Both the position numbers and the translations under genes were made by a program. The notes beneath the pieces are model-generated. The model was not told the DNA's origin. It ran no database searches and saw only the letters and a program-made list of their open reading frames with translations. From a virus, in IMG/VR virus record IMGVR_UViG_3300025310_000212, positions 1 to 26,429 of that record: a stretch of 26,429 bases of DNA. One strand, 5' to 3'. This document shows, in pieces, positions 7,536 to 15,454 of this stretch; positions within the stretch are counted from its first letter, which is position 1; every line of letters starts with the position of its first letter.

Positions 7536-9406
7536 TGACCGAGGGCGGAACCAACGCGATGCTGCACGCGGCGCTGTGGTATGCCGAGCTCGGCTATGCC
7601 GTGTTCCCCTGCGCGGTCGGGCGCAAGGCGCCCCTCACCGATCACGGCCTGCTCGAGGCCACGACGGACGCCGAGCAGATCAACGCCTGGTGGATGCAAC
7701 AACCGGACGCGAACGTCGCCATCCGCACCGACGGCCTGATCGTGATCGACATCGATGGGGCTGAGAACACCTGGCTGGCGAACGAAGGTGAAAAGCTCGC
7801 AGACCTGGACGTCGCGCCGCTCTCGCTCACACCGCGAGGCGGGCGTCAATACTTCTTCCATCAACCTGGCGGACGAGCGTGGCGTAACACAGCGAGCCGG
7901 CTCGCACATCGCGTTGATACGCGCGGGAATGGCGGCTACGTGCTCGTGGTGCCTTCCGTCGCCGAAGGCAAACCCTATCGCTGGTCCGAGGAGCGCGAAC
8001 TGAGCGTCCCGCCGCAGCGGCTGCCCGAGCCGCCGGCGTGGCTGGTCGAGCTGCTCGACGCCCTGGCCGCATCGCACGGTATAGCCGGCGACGGAACGCC
8101 GACGAACGCGATACCCGAGGGACAACGCAACGGCACGCTCGCGCGCCTGGCGGGCGCGATGCGCCGTGTCGGCATGTCGCACGCGGAGATCTTGGCGGCG
8201 CTTCAGCAGGTCAACGCCGACCGCTGCACTCCGCCGCTGCCACTGCGTGAGGTCGAGCAGATCGCCGCGAGCATTGCCCGCTACGCGCCCGATGCGGTCT
8301 CCGTCGCCTTGGCCGAGAACCACTGGGCACAAGACCGTGGACCTCCCGCGCGCGCCAGCCCGCTGCCCGTCCGCGACTTGATGGCTGCGCACCCGACGCT
8401 GCGCGCGCCGTTGATCCACGGCGTGCTGCGCCGCGGCGAGACGATGAACGTCATCGCGCCGCCCAAGACAGGCAAGAGCTGGCTCGTCCTCGCCTTGGCG
8501 ATGGCGGTCGCCACGGGCCGCAAGTGGCTCGACACGTTCGAGACCGTCGCCGGCAACGTGCTGATCATCGACAACGAGCTGCACGCTGAGACGCTGGCAC
8601 ACCGCATCCCGCAAGTCGCCGAGTGCCTGCGCATCGGCATGAACGAGATCGCCGAGACGATCTGCGTGCAGAGCCTGCGCGGTCAGCTCCGCGACATCTT
8701 TTCGATGGGGCAGTACTTCGAGTCGATCGAGGCGGGGCGCTACGCGCTGGTCGTGCTGGACGCGTTCTACCGCTTCATGCCGCGGGACATGGACGAGAAC
8801 GACAACGGCACGATGGCGAACATCTACAACCACATCGACGCCCTGGCCGACCGGTTGGGCTGCTCGTTCGTGCTGATCCACCACGCGACCAAGGGCAACC
8901 AATCCGCGAAGGCGGTGACCGACGTCGGGGCCGGCGCGGGAAGCCAGAGCCGTGCCGCCGATGCACACGTTGTCCTGCGGCCGCACGAGGAACGTGGTGC
9001 GGTCGTGCTCGAAGCGGCGGTCCGCTCCTGGCCGCCGGTCGAGCCGATGGCGCTCCGCTGGCTGTTCCCGCTGTGGAAGCCGGCGCCGGACCTCGACCCG
9101 GCCGCGTTGCGGAGTGAGAAGCCGCGCAGCGCCCGCAAGGCGCAGGAGCCCGATCAGGACGAGAAGCGCAAACGGCAAAGCTGGGACGTGAAGCAGTTCG
9201 TCGAGGCGTTCGTGGACGACGAGCCTCAGCCGCGCGAGGTCATCCTTCAGGAGGCCAACGAGGCCGGCGTGTCCGACTGGAAGGCCGAACGGTTGCTCCG
9301 CCGCGCGGAGAGTCTCGGGCTGGTTCATCGCTGGGCGTCCGGGCGGAACCGCCCGTGCAGCTATGCGTGCGTTCCGCAGCCGTCCGGCGGGGAGGTCGAG
9401 GCATGA
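7535..9406 (+). CDS. Bifunctional primase-polymerase fused to RepA-like AAA ATPase
   Basis: A 623-residue phage replication protein. The N-terminal ~190 residues form a prim-pol (AEP-superfamily) domain: GYAVFPCAVGRKAPL, NVAIRTDGLIVIDIDG with the metal-binding D-x-D, and TPRGGRQYFFH. A PriCT-like helical region follows (RNGTLARLAGAMRRVGMSHA). A RecA-fold RepA/AAA_25 ATPase comes next: Walker A APPKTGKS near residue 308, Walker B YALVVLDAFYRF near 403, and FVLIHHATKG near 446. A winged-helix-like domain closes the protein (PREVILQEANEAG...ERLLRRAESLGLVHR). It probably primes DNA synthesis and loads or acts as the replicative helicase. The start shares one base with the helicase stop (TGATG). 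Immediately downstream lies a dense cluster of inverted repeats. Confidence 0.9.
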   Translation: MTEGGTNAMLHAALWYAELGYAVFPCAVGRKAPLTDHGLLEATTDAEQINAWWMQQPDANVAIRTDGLIVIDIDGAENTWLANEGEKLADLDVAPLSLTPRGGRQYFFHQPGGRAWRNTASRLAHRVDTRGNGGYVLVVPSVAEGKPYRWSEERELSVPPQRLPEPPAWLVELLDALAASHGIAGDGTPTNAIPEGQRNGTLARLAGAMRRVGMSHAEILAALQQVNADRCTPPLPLREVEQIAASIARYAPDAVSVALAENHWAQDRGPPARASPLPVRDLMAAHPTLRAPLIHGVLRRGETMNVIAPPKTGKSWLVLALAMAVATGRKWLDTFETVAGNVLIIDNELHAETLAHRIPQVAECLRIGMNEIAETICVQSLRGQLRDIFSMGQYFESIEAGRYALVVLDAFYRFMPRDMDENDNGTMANIYNHIDALADRLGCSFVLIHHATKGNQSAKAVTDVGAGAGSQSRAADAHVVLRPHEERGAVVLEAAVRSWPPVEPMALRWLFPLWKPAPDLDPAALRSEKPRSARKAQEPDQDEKRKRQSWDVKQFVEAFVDDEPQPREVILQEANEAGVSDWKAERLLRRAESLGLVHRWASGRNRPCSYACVPQPSGGEVEA

Positions 9407-9411
9407 TTCGG

Positions 9412-9609
9412 CTGTGTGGTGAGAGCATTCGAAATAGTCACACCACACAGCGGGCGTGGTTCCGCGCCTGTGTGGTGAGAGCATCTTCGACCTCTCACCA
9501 CACAGCGTTGGGCGGGTTTCTGTGTGGTGTGAGCCCCCCTAGTACCCCCCATGCGCGCACCCGCCACAGAGGCGGGTGCGCGTGTGTGGTGAGTAGTCTC
9601 ACCACACAG
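9412..9609. repeat. Seven alternating copies of a CTGTGTGGTGAG repeat
   Basis: Seven copies lie in 198 bases: plus orientation at 9412-9425, 9468-9481, 9520-9533 and 9582-9593; minus orientation at 9439-9450, 9492-9505 and 9598-9609. Neighbouring copies make hairpins. 9468-9481 and 9492-9505 pair perfectly over 14 bp around a 10-base loop. 9583-9593 and 9598-9608 pair perfectly over 11 bp around TAGT. 9412-9421 and 9441-9450 pair perfectly over 10 bp. The cluster starts 6 bases after the primase-polymerase stop. Candidate roles are an iteron-type replication origin bound by the primase/ATPase, or a structured transcript. Confidence 0.85.
9554..9582. repeat. Perfect 12-bp stem-loop inside the repeat cluster
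   Basis: CGCGCACCCGCC (9554-9565) pairs perfectly with GGCGGGTGCGCG (9571-9582) around the loop ACAGA. It lies between the fifth and sixth copies of the CTGTGTGGTG repeat, and those two copies are in direct orientation. No T-run follows, so it does not look like a standard terminator. Confidence 0.8.
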
Positions 9610-9968
9610 CGGACCCCTTCGGGGCCTCGTATCGACAATTTCTTGTGGATGCTCAGGCGGGTCCTCCCCCGCCCGGGCGGCCCTCGATGGCCGCGGGAAC
9701 GCCTCGCAATCCAGACAGACTTTCTTTCGGCTGTCCGGTTTTTTCCCCCACGGCCGCACCGTGGCGCGTTGGGGGCCAACGTGGGCGAACGGGGGCGCCC
9801 GGCTGGTACGTGGCAACACCCAGGCCGCCCGGTACGCCCCGGGGCCGTTTCTGGCCGCGTCGTGGCCAAACGGGCGCCGGACGTCGGCCGCCGGCGGCGC
9901 CTGCCGCGGCGGCAACGAAGGGTCGATGGGAAGGCAACGGATGCAACGAATGACACGGAGGTCGATCG

Positions 9969-11342
9969 ATGAACGTTGAACTGCGGCCGCTGGCCGAGAT
10001 CAAGCCGTACGAGAAGAACCCGCGCATCAACGACGCGGCGGTGGACGCCGTGGCCGAGTCGATCCGCCGGTTCGGGTTCCGCCAGCCGATCGTGGTTGAT
10101 GGCGACGACGTCATCGTCTGCGGGCACACGCGCTGGAAGGCGGCGCAGAAGCTGGGGCTGGACAAGGTGCCCGTGCATGTCGCGCGCGACCTGACGCCCG
10201 AGCAGATTCGCGCCTACCGCATCGCCGACAACAAGACCAACGAGCTGGCCGAATGGAATCTGGAACTTCTGCCGATCGAGATGGCCGAGCTGCGCGACGC
10301 CGGCATCGACTGGTCGCTGCTCGGTTTCGACGCCGACGATTTGGCGAAGCTGTTCGATGCCGCCGACGGCGTGAAGCAAGGGCTGACCGATCCGGACGAC
10401 ATTCCGGCGCCGCCGGATGAAGCGACAACGCAGCCCGGCGATTTGTGGCTGCTTGGCGACCACCGGCTGCTCTGTGGCGACGCCGGCACCGTGGCAGACG
10501 TCGACCGGCTGCTCGGCGGTCAGCCGGTTCACCTCGTGAACACAGATCCGCCCTACAACGTGCGCGTCGAGCCGCGCAGCAACAACGCGATCGCGGCTGG
10601 CCTCTCCTCCTTCGGCGAATCAGGGCTCATGCACCACCAGAGCTTTGACGTCGCCCGACAGGGCATCAAAAGCGCAACTACGGCGAAGCTTCGCCCCAAG
10701 GACCGCCCACTGGCCAATGACTTCGTCAGTGATGAGGCATTCAACGAAATGTTGCACGCGTGGTTCGGCCAACTGGCCCGCGTGCTGCTGCCCGGGCGCG
10801 GCTTCTACATCTGGGGCGGCTACGCGAACATCGGGAACTATCCACCCGTGCTGAAGGCCTGCGGGCTCTACTTCTCGCAGGCGATCATCTGGGTCAAGGA
10901 GCATCCCGTCCTCACGCGCAAGGACTTCATGGGTAACCACGAATGGTGCTTCTACGGCTGGCGCGAGGGCGCGGCGCACGTCTACCTGGGCCCGAACAAC
11001 GCGACTGATGTCTGGTCGGTCAAAAAGGTCAACCCGCAATCCATGATCCATCTCACCGAGAAACCCGTCGCGCTGGCGCTGCGGGCGATGCAGTATTCGT
11101 CGCGTCCGGGCGAGAACGTGCTCGACCTGTTTGGCGGCAGCGGCTCGACGCTGATCGCGGCGGAGCAGACCGGCCGGCGAGCGTTCCTGATGGAGCTCGA
11201 CGCGCTCTACGCAGATGTCATCGTTCAGAGGTGGGAGAAGTTCACGGGTCGGAAGGCGGAACGCGTTCGCGCTGATGGACGGGACTCTCCGGCCGAAGAC
11301 ACAGCGCCGGTTGTTGCCGACGCTGTGGAGGGGGGTGCGTGA
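9969..11342 (+). CDS. ParB-like domain fused to DNA methyltransferase
   Basis: A 457-residue phage DNA-modification protein. Residues 1-~95 form a ParB/sulfiredoxin-type domain (LAEIKPYEKNPRINDAAVDA, QPIVVDGDDVIVCGHTRWKA, RIADNKTNELAEW). After an acidic linker comes an N6-adenine/N4-cytosine methyltransferase: catalytic motif TDPPYNV near residue 190, and the SAM-binding DLFGGSGSTLIAAEQTGR near 386. The order (DPPY before FGGSG) is that of the beta class. HLTEKPVALALRAM lies just before the SAM motif, as in related enzymes. The start has GGAGG 8 bases upstream. No restriction nuclease is nearby, so an orphan, self-protecting or regulatory methylase is likely. The target site cannot be read from the sequence. 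It converges on the next gene with an 8-base gap. Confidence 0.9.
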   Translation: MNVELRPLAEIKPYEKNPRINDAAVDAVAESIRRFGFRQPIVVDGDDVIVCGHTRWKAAQKLGLDKVPVHVARDLTPEQIRAYRIADNKTNELAEWNLELLPIEMAELRDAGIDWSLLGFDADDLAKLFDAADGVKQGLTDPDDIPAPPDEATTQPGDLWLLGDHRLLCGDAGTVADVDRLLGGQPVHLVNTDPPYNVRVEPRSNNAIAAGLSSFGESGLMHHQSFDVARQGIKSATTAKLRPKDRPLANDFVSDEAFNEMLHAWFGQLARVLLPGRGFYIWGGYANIGNYPPVLKACGLYFSQAIIWVKEHPVLTRKDFMGNHEWCFYGWREGAAHVYLGPNNATDVWSVKKVNPQSMIHLTEKPVALALRAMQYSSRPGENVLDLFGGSGSTLIAAEQTGRRAFLMELDALYADVIVQRWEKFTGRKAERVRADGRDSPAEDTAPVVADAVEGGA

Positions 11343-11350
11343 TGTCTGCG

Positions 11351-12334
11351 CTACCCGGCGTACTCGAACAGCCCACGGTCGGCCTTGTGGAAGCGCGCCT
11401 CGCCGCCCTTCGTGCCGATCTCGCGCAGGATCGCGGCGTAGAGCGTGGCGTGCGGCGTCTTGCCCGCAGGACTGGACCACAGTCCTTGCTCGGCCATCGC
11501 GGCGATCATCTCCTGGCTGCGCATCGGCTTGCCGGTCTTGCGGAGGATCTCCGCCGCCGCGTCGAGGGCGCTGAGGCGCTTGGGCTTCGCGTCGCCGGCC
11601 GGCTTGCGCTCCGCCTTCGGCTTGGCAGCGAGAGGCTTCTTCGACTTCGGGGCCTTCGTCGCCTTCGAGGTCTTGGTCGTCGCCTTCTTGCTAGCATTCT
11701 TCTTCGACATGTCGGTCTCCTTCTCGGCGCTCTCGGCGCCTGCGTTCGTGGTCTCCTGGCTCGCCGCTTCCCAGCACGCCTGGCAGAGCGGCTTACCCAG
11801 GTACGTCATCGCGGGTTCACGTTTGCAGCGCGGCGTCGCGCAGCGGTCGGGGTCGAGATCAGCGGCCTGCCGCTTCACGTCGTTCGCCAGGCGCTCGCCA
11901 TCGATGCGGTCCAGCGGCGGCGGATACGCGCCGGTCTCGGCGATGGTTTCGGCCAAGTCGGCCGCATGCGCCGCCCGCCGGCCGCAGCCCGCGTCCGCGT
12001 CGGCGCCGGTCTCCTCGGCGTCCGGCGTCGGCTCGTCGCCGGAGACGCCGTCGTCCGCCTGCCCCGGTCCCTCGGCCTCGTCAACGATTGGGGCCGTCTG
12101 CCGGTCGTCGTCGGCCAGGGCCGCGTCGCGGGTCGCACGGGCCGATCGGGCCGGTCCATTGCACGCCGCGAATCGCAGGCGCTGCGCGCTCTTGATCCGC
12201 ACGCGCCGGCCGGTCTCGGCGTTGGTCGCCTCCCAGCCGCCGTGCGGGCTCTCGCGGTCGATGCGGACGCGGGCCAGCTTGCCGCTCACTTTGGCGACAT
12301 AAGTCGCGCCAATCTCGACGTCCTTCTTCTTCAT
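11351..12334 (-). CDS. HARE-HTH domain protein with internal in-frame start
   Basis: A 327-residue protein in three parts. The N-terminus (MKKKDVEIGATYVAKVSGKL...RIDRESPHGGWEATN) is a small beta-rich domain. The middle is acidic and disordered, then carries a possible zinc site (CATPRCKREPAM...PLCQACWE). The C-terminus has a Lys/Ala/Thr-rich linker and a HARE-HTH winged helix (SALDAAAEILRKTGKPMRSQ, EMIAAMAEQGLW, TPHATLYAAILREIG, FEYAG), a fold proposed to bind DNA and link modification to transcription. An in-frame ATG at 11708-11710 is preceded by AAGGAG with a 6-base gap, so a separate 119-residue HARE-HTH protein may also be made. The first ATG also has AAGGAG. It runs opposite to the flanking phage genes and is probably a regulator. 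Confidence 0.82.
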   Translation of the reverse strand: MKKKDVEIGATYVAKVSGKLARVRIDRESPHGGWEATNAETGRRVRIKSAQRLRFAACNGPARSARATRDAALADDDRQTAPIVDEAEGPGQADDGVSGDEPTPDAEETGADADAGCGRRAAHAADLAETIAETGAYPPPLDRIDGERLANDVKRQAADLDPDRCATPRCKREPAMTYLGKPLCQACWEAASQETTNAGAESAEKETDMSKKNASKKATTKTSKATKAPKSKKPLAAKPKAERKPAGDAKPKRLSALDAAAEILRKTGKPMRSQEMIAAMAEQGLWSSPAGKTPHATLYAAILREIGTKGGEARFHKADRGLFEYAG

Positions 12335-12362
12335 GCGGGTCTCCTTATGCTTGCCTCGTCAG

Positions 12363-12404
12363 GCCCGGGTCTCACGCGCCCGGGCGACGCGGGCGAGGCC
12401 CGCG
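12363..12404. terminator. Two adjacent perfect GC hairpins between leftward genes
   Basis: GCCCGGG (12363-12369) pairs with CCCGGGC (12379-12385), and CGCGGGC (12388-12394) pairs with GCCCGCG (12398-12404) around GAG. They lie just after the stop of the zinc ribbon gene and just before the HARE-HTH gene, both leftward. There is no T-run, so an attenuator or mRNA-stabilising structure is as likely as a terminator. Confidence 0.45.
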
Positions 12405-12415
12405 TTTCGGCGGCG

Positions 12416-12793
12416 CTACTGCGGCTGGCTGGCGGCTTCCTGCTGAGCGTCGGGGGCGTACCGGGTTCCGCAGTTCGTGCAGTGGATCGTCGCGTCGTCC
12501 TGCCAGACCAGGTTGTCCTGGCAGCGTTCGCTGCATCGCGGGCAGGCGTCGTCCTCGTCGACCAGGCCGCCGCTGTCGTCGACGCCCGCCGCGTCGAAGA
12601 GACCGTCGAGTTGGTTTCGCAGCGCGATCGCCGCGTCGAGCGTCAGGATCATGGTGGTCGTGCTCGCGGCGGTTCCGCGGGTGTACGTCAGGTCCAGGCG
12701 GACGACCCGCTCGCCGGCGCGGTTGCTCCCGATGTCGGCGTTCGCCTCGTCGTGTACGGCGCCGTCGAATCGGCTGCTCTCTTTCGTCGTCAT
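12416..12793 (-). CDS. Small zinc ribbon protein
   Basis: A 125-residue protein. The N-terminal ~75 residues form an unrecognised domain (VVRLDLTYTRGTAASTTTMI, LTLDAAIALRNQLDGLFDAA). The C-terminal part is a treble-cysteine zinc ribbon: CPRCSERC, then CTNCGTRY about 18 residues later. The ATG at 12791-12793 is chosen because AAGGAGA lies 8 bases upstream; a longer in-frame reading to 13009 would cross the divergent promoter region and lacks support. It precedes the HARE-HTH gene in the same leftward transcript, with paired hairpins between. No catalytic residues are evident, so a small nucleic-acid- or protein-binding role is likely. Confidence 0.72.
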   Translation of the reverse strand: MTTKESSRFDGAVHDEANADIGSNRAGERVVRLDLTYTRGTAASTTTMILTLDAAIALRNQLDGLFDAAGVDDSGGLVDEDDACPRCSERCQDNLVWQDDATIHCTNCGTRYAPDAQQEAASQPQ

Positions 12794-12957
12794 CGTCGTT
12801 TCTCCTTGGCGTACGCGCTGTGCGTACAGCCACATGAGTCCAGCCGGGAGGCCGGAAAGCAAGGCGATTCGGCGAGATTTCCGATAATTCCTTGCATCAC
12901 TTGCGAGACGCGGCTCGTTTCGCCCGGCACGGTCCGAGTTGGCGGGAGGACCGCAGC
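12794..12957. promoter_or_regulatory. Divergent promoter region before the packaging genes
   Basis: This 164-base region separates the leftward zinc ribbon/HARE genes from the rightward terminase genes, so promoters in both directions are expected. A small palindrome, GTACGC-GCTGT-GCGTAC (12811-12827), lies close upstream of the leftward start and could be an operator. The lowest-GC stretch is 12879-12902 (TTTCCGATAATTCCTTGCAT). I cannot assign -35/-10 boxes with confidence. GGGAGGA at 12943-12949 is the binding site for the next gene. Confidence 0.5.
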
Positions 12958-13194
12958 GTGATAGGCGCGCCTGACAACCGTTCAGCGGGCCAGCCGGGTC
13001 TGAACCCAACGGCGCTGTCGCTGGCGGAAGCCGGCCGGCTGCTCAGCGCGGCCGGCGGGCAGCGGATTGATGTCGAGATGCTGACTGCGGACGTCGCGGC
13101 CGGTGCGCCGACCAACGCGGACGGCACGCTCAATCTGGTCCACTACGCCGCGTGGCTGGTCCGCGAAGCGGCGGGAGGCGAGCGTGGCGATTGA
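12958..13194 (+). CDS. Small terminase-like protein (possible TerS)
   Basis: A 78-residue protein starting at a GTG that lies 8 bases after GGGAGGA and overlapping the large terminase gene by 11 bases. I do not recognise the family, but its layout (LNPTALSLAEAGRLLSAAGG ... DGTLNLVHYAAWLVREA) resembles the N-terminus of the next protein (LKPTELVRLLN ... DGRSVDLLRYVAWLALER). Such short helical DNA-binding proteins before a large terminase often serve as the small subunit that picks the packaging site. That role is inferred from position and from the apparent relationship to the large subunit's N-terminal domain. A longer reading from 12892 adds 22 unsupported residues. Confidence 0.68.
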   Translation: MIGAPDNRSAGQPGLNPTALSLAEAGRLLSAAGGQRIDVEMLTADVAAGAPTNADGTLNLVHYAAWLVREAAGGERGD

Positions 13195-15454
13195 CCCGCG
13201 CAAGCTGAAGCCGACCGAGCTGGTCCGCCTGCTGAACTCGACGCCGCTCGGCGAGGTGATCAGCGAGCGCCAGCTCCACCGCCATCGCTCGCGCGCGGGG
13301 TTTCGCATCGGCGACGGACGGTCGGTCGACCTGCTGCGCTACGTCGCATGGCTGGCGCTGGAGCGGCACCGCCCGCGCCCGGAGCCCGAAGGTTTGACCG
13401 GCTACGACGCCCACAAAGAGCGGGCGAGGCAGCGGAACATCGAGCTGTCGCTGTCGGGCCGCGACATCGGCGAGCTGCCTGCCGTCGCGAACCCGGATCG
13501 ACGGGCGCGGGCCGAAACTGACTTCCGCTTCTTCTGCGAGCAGTACCTCCCGCAGACGTTTCACTTGCCCTGGTCGCCGGACCACCTGAAGGTCGTCGCC
13601 AAGATCGAGCAGGCGGTCCTCGAAGGCGGACTGTTCGCGATGGCGATGCCGCGCGGCAGCGGGAAGACGTCGCTATGCGAGACGGCGTGCGTCTGGGCGC
13701 TGATCTATGGGCACCGCGAGTTCGTCGCGCTGATCGGCAGCGATGAAGAGCACGCCGCCAACATGCTCGATTCGATCAAGGTCGAGCTGGAAACCAACGA
13801 CGCGCTGCTGGATGACTTCCCCGAGGTAGTCTTCCCGATCCGCGCCCTCGAGGGAATTCACCAGCGCGCTGCCGGCCAGCTTTACCAGGGAAAGCAGACG
13901 CACATCGGCTGGACCGCGAAAGAGATCGTGCTGCCGACGATGCCCGGCAGCCGGGCGAGCGGCGCGATCATCTGCGTGGCTGGAATCACGGGCCGCATCC
14001 GCGGGATGAAGCACAAGCGCGTGGACGGGACGTCCGTACGTCCGTCGCTCGTGCTTATCGACGACCCGCAGACGGATGAATCCGCACGGTCGCCGTCGCA
14101 GTGCGCTGCACGCGAGCGCATCCTCGCCGGCGCGATCCTGGGCCTGGCCGGGCCGGGGCGGAAAATCGCGGGGCTGATGACGCTCACCGTGGTGCGGCCC
14201 GACGATTTGGCCGATCGCATTCTTGACCGCGACAAGCACCCACAGTGGCAAGGCGAACGCACGAAGATGGTCTACGCCTGGCCGACGAGCGAATCGCTGT
14301 GGGCACGGTACGCCGAGATCTGGCGTGAGGGTATGCGGGCCGACCGCGGCATGGCCGAGGCGACAGAGTTCTATCGCGCCAACCGCGAGGCGATGGACAC
14401 CGGCGCCGTCATCGCCTGGACGGAGCGGCACCATCCGGACGAGCTGTCGGCAATCCAGCATGCGATGAATCTGAAGCTCGATCGCGGCGAGGCCGCGTTC
14501 TGGGCCGAGTATCAGAACGAGCCGCTGCCCGAGGAGCACGCGGACGACGAGCTGCTCACCGCCGACCAGATCGCGGCGAAGGTCAACGGCTTACGACGCG
14601 GCGAAATCCCGATCGGCGCGACGCATGTCACGATGTTCATCGATGTGCAGGCCAAGGCGCTGTTCTGGCTCGTCGCGGCGTGGGAGGACGACTTCACGGG
14701 GTACGTGCTGGATTGCGGCACCGAGCCCGATCAGAAGGCGGAGTATTTCACCCTGCGCGATGTGCGCCGCACGTTGGCGATGGCAGCGCCACGCGCCGGC
14801 ATCGAAGGCGCCATCTACGCCGGCCTGGAGCGGCTGACCGAACGCACGCTGGGGCGCGAGTGGCCACGCGACGACGGCGCCAAGGTGCGCATCGACCGTT
14901 GCCTGATCGACGCGAACTGGGGCCAGTCGTCGGACGTTGTGTATCAGTTCTGCCGGCAGAGCCGGTTTGCAGGGGTGCTGCTGCCGAGCCACGGCCGGTA
15001 CGTCGGCGCGTCGTCGATCCCGTTCAGCGACTACAAGCGGAAGCGCGGCGACCGCGTCGGGCTCAACTGGCGCATCCCGGTGGTGACCGGACGGCGCACA
15101 GTCCGCCACGTCGTCTTCGACACGAACTACTGGAAGAGCTTCGTCCACGCGCGCCTGGCCGTGCCCATGGGCGATCCGGGAGGCCTGTCACTCTTCGGGC
15201 GCAAACCGGAAACCCATCGCTTGCTCGCGGAGCATCTCACGAGCGAGTACCGCGTGAAGACGGAGGGCCGTGGGCGGACGGTGGACGAGTGGAAGCTTCG
15301 CGTCGATGGGCTCGATAACCACTGGCTCGACTGCCTCGTCGGCTGCGCCGTAGCCGCGTCGATGGGCGGCGCTGCGCCCCCCGGGCTCGTAGGCGACGCA
15401 CCCAAGCTGCGACCCAGCGTGCGGCTGTCGGAACTGCAGAGGTCGAGACGGTGA
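13184..15454 (+). CDS. Phage terminase large subunit
   Basis: A 756-residue packaging motor/nuclease of GpA-like style, which cuts concatemeric phage DNA and pumps it into proheads. After an N-terminal helical domain (residues ~1-65) similar to the preceding small protein, the ATPase has Walker A PRGSGKTS near residue 156 and Walker B LVLIDDPQTD near 290. The C-terminal nuclease half contains MFIDVQAKALFWLVAAWEDD, FTGYVLDCGTEPDQ, CLIDANWGQSSDVVYQFCRQ, SSIPFSDYKRKRGDRVG, and DNHWLDCLVGCAVAASM with late acidic residues. The start is the GTG at 13184 behind GGGAGGCG; an ORF from 13103 would overlap more of the previous gene. It opens the packaging/head module followed by portal and capsid. Confidence 0.92.
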   Translation: MAIDPRKLKPTELVRLLNSTPLGEVISERQLHRHRSRAGFRIGDGRSVDLLRYVAWLALERHRPRPEPEGLTGYDAHKERARQRNIELSLSGRDIGELPAVANPDRRARAETDFRFFCEQYLPQTFHLPWSPDHLKVVAKIEQAVLEGGLFAMAMPRGSGKTSLCETACVWALIYGHREFVALIGSDEEHAANMLDSIKVELETNDALLDDFPEVVFPIRALEGIHQRAAGQLYQGKQTHIGWTAKEIVLPTMPGSRASGAIICVAGITGRIRGMKHKRVDGTSVRPSLVLIDDPQTDESARSPSQCAARERILAGAILGLAGPGRKIAGLMTLTVVRPDDLADRILDRDKHPQWQGERTKMVYAWPTSESLWARYAEIWREGMRADRGMAEATEFYRANREAMDTGAVIAWTERHHPDELSAIQHAMNLKLDRGEAAFWAEYQNEPLPEEHADDELLTADQIAAKVNGLRRGEIPIGATHVTMFIDVQAKALFWLVAAWEDDFTGYVLDCGTEPDQKAEYFTLRDVRRTLAMAAPRAGIEGAIYAGLERLTERTLGREWPRDDGAKVRIDRCLIDANWGQSSDVVYQFCRQSRFAGVLLPSHGRYVGASSIPFSDYKRKRGDRVGLNWRIPVVTGRRTVRHVVFDTNYWKSFVHARLAVPMGDPGGLSLFGRKPETHRLLAEHLTSEYRVKTEGRGRTVDEWKLRVDGLDNHWLDCLVGCAVAASMGGAAPPGLVGDAPKLRPSVRLSELQRSRR

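Larger units (their letters stand above)
9407..9968. other. Intergenic stretch after the primase, doubtful ORF
   Basis: The first 200 bases hold the repeat cluster described separately. From 9610 to 9968 I see no repeat family; bases 9627-9650 are relatively AT-rich (TATCGACAATTTCTTGTGGA). An open frame runs 9403-9972 (189 codons) with an ATGA overlap onto the primase stop. Its predicted product is an Arg/Pro/His-rich translation of the repeats, and it ends right at the next gene's start. I regard it as non-coding or barely constrained. The methyltransferase ribosome binding site (GGAGG, 9956-9960) closes the region. Confidence 0.5.

Noticed and set aside
7442-9484. 680-codon leftward open frame
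   Set aside because: It is the antisense shadow of the primase-polymerase gene, a common effect of high GC; there is no domain, and it conflicts with a tightly coupled operon.
9412-9609. CRISPR array
   Set aside because: The repeats alternate in direction, spacing is irregular (14 to ~50 bases) and there are no cas genes; a repeat-origin or hairpin cluster fits better.
9636-9645. DnaA box (TTGTGGATGC)
   Set aside because: It resembles the reverse complement of the consensus with two mismatches and occurs singly, which is not enough in a 26-kb window.
9403-9972. 189-codon frame after the primase, with an ATGA overlap
   Set aside because: The product is a translation of inverted repeats plus Arg/Pro-rich noise; it is described as a doubtful ORF rather than called as a gene.
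9969-11342. Restriction-modification system
   Set aside because: A methyltransferase is present but no nuclease or specificity subunit lies nearby; the HARE-HTH neighbour has no nuclease domain.
11339-12961. 540-codon rightward open frame
   Set aside because: It is antisense to the HARE-HTH and zinc ribbon genes, which both have strong ribosome binding sites and recognisable motifs.
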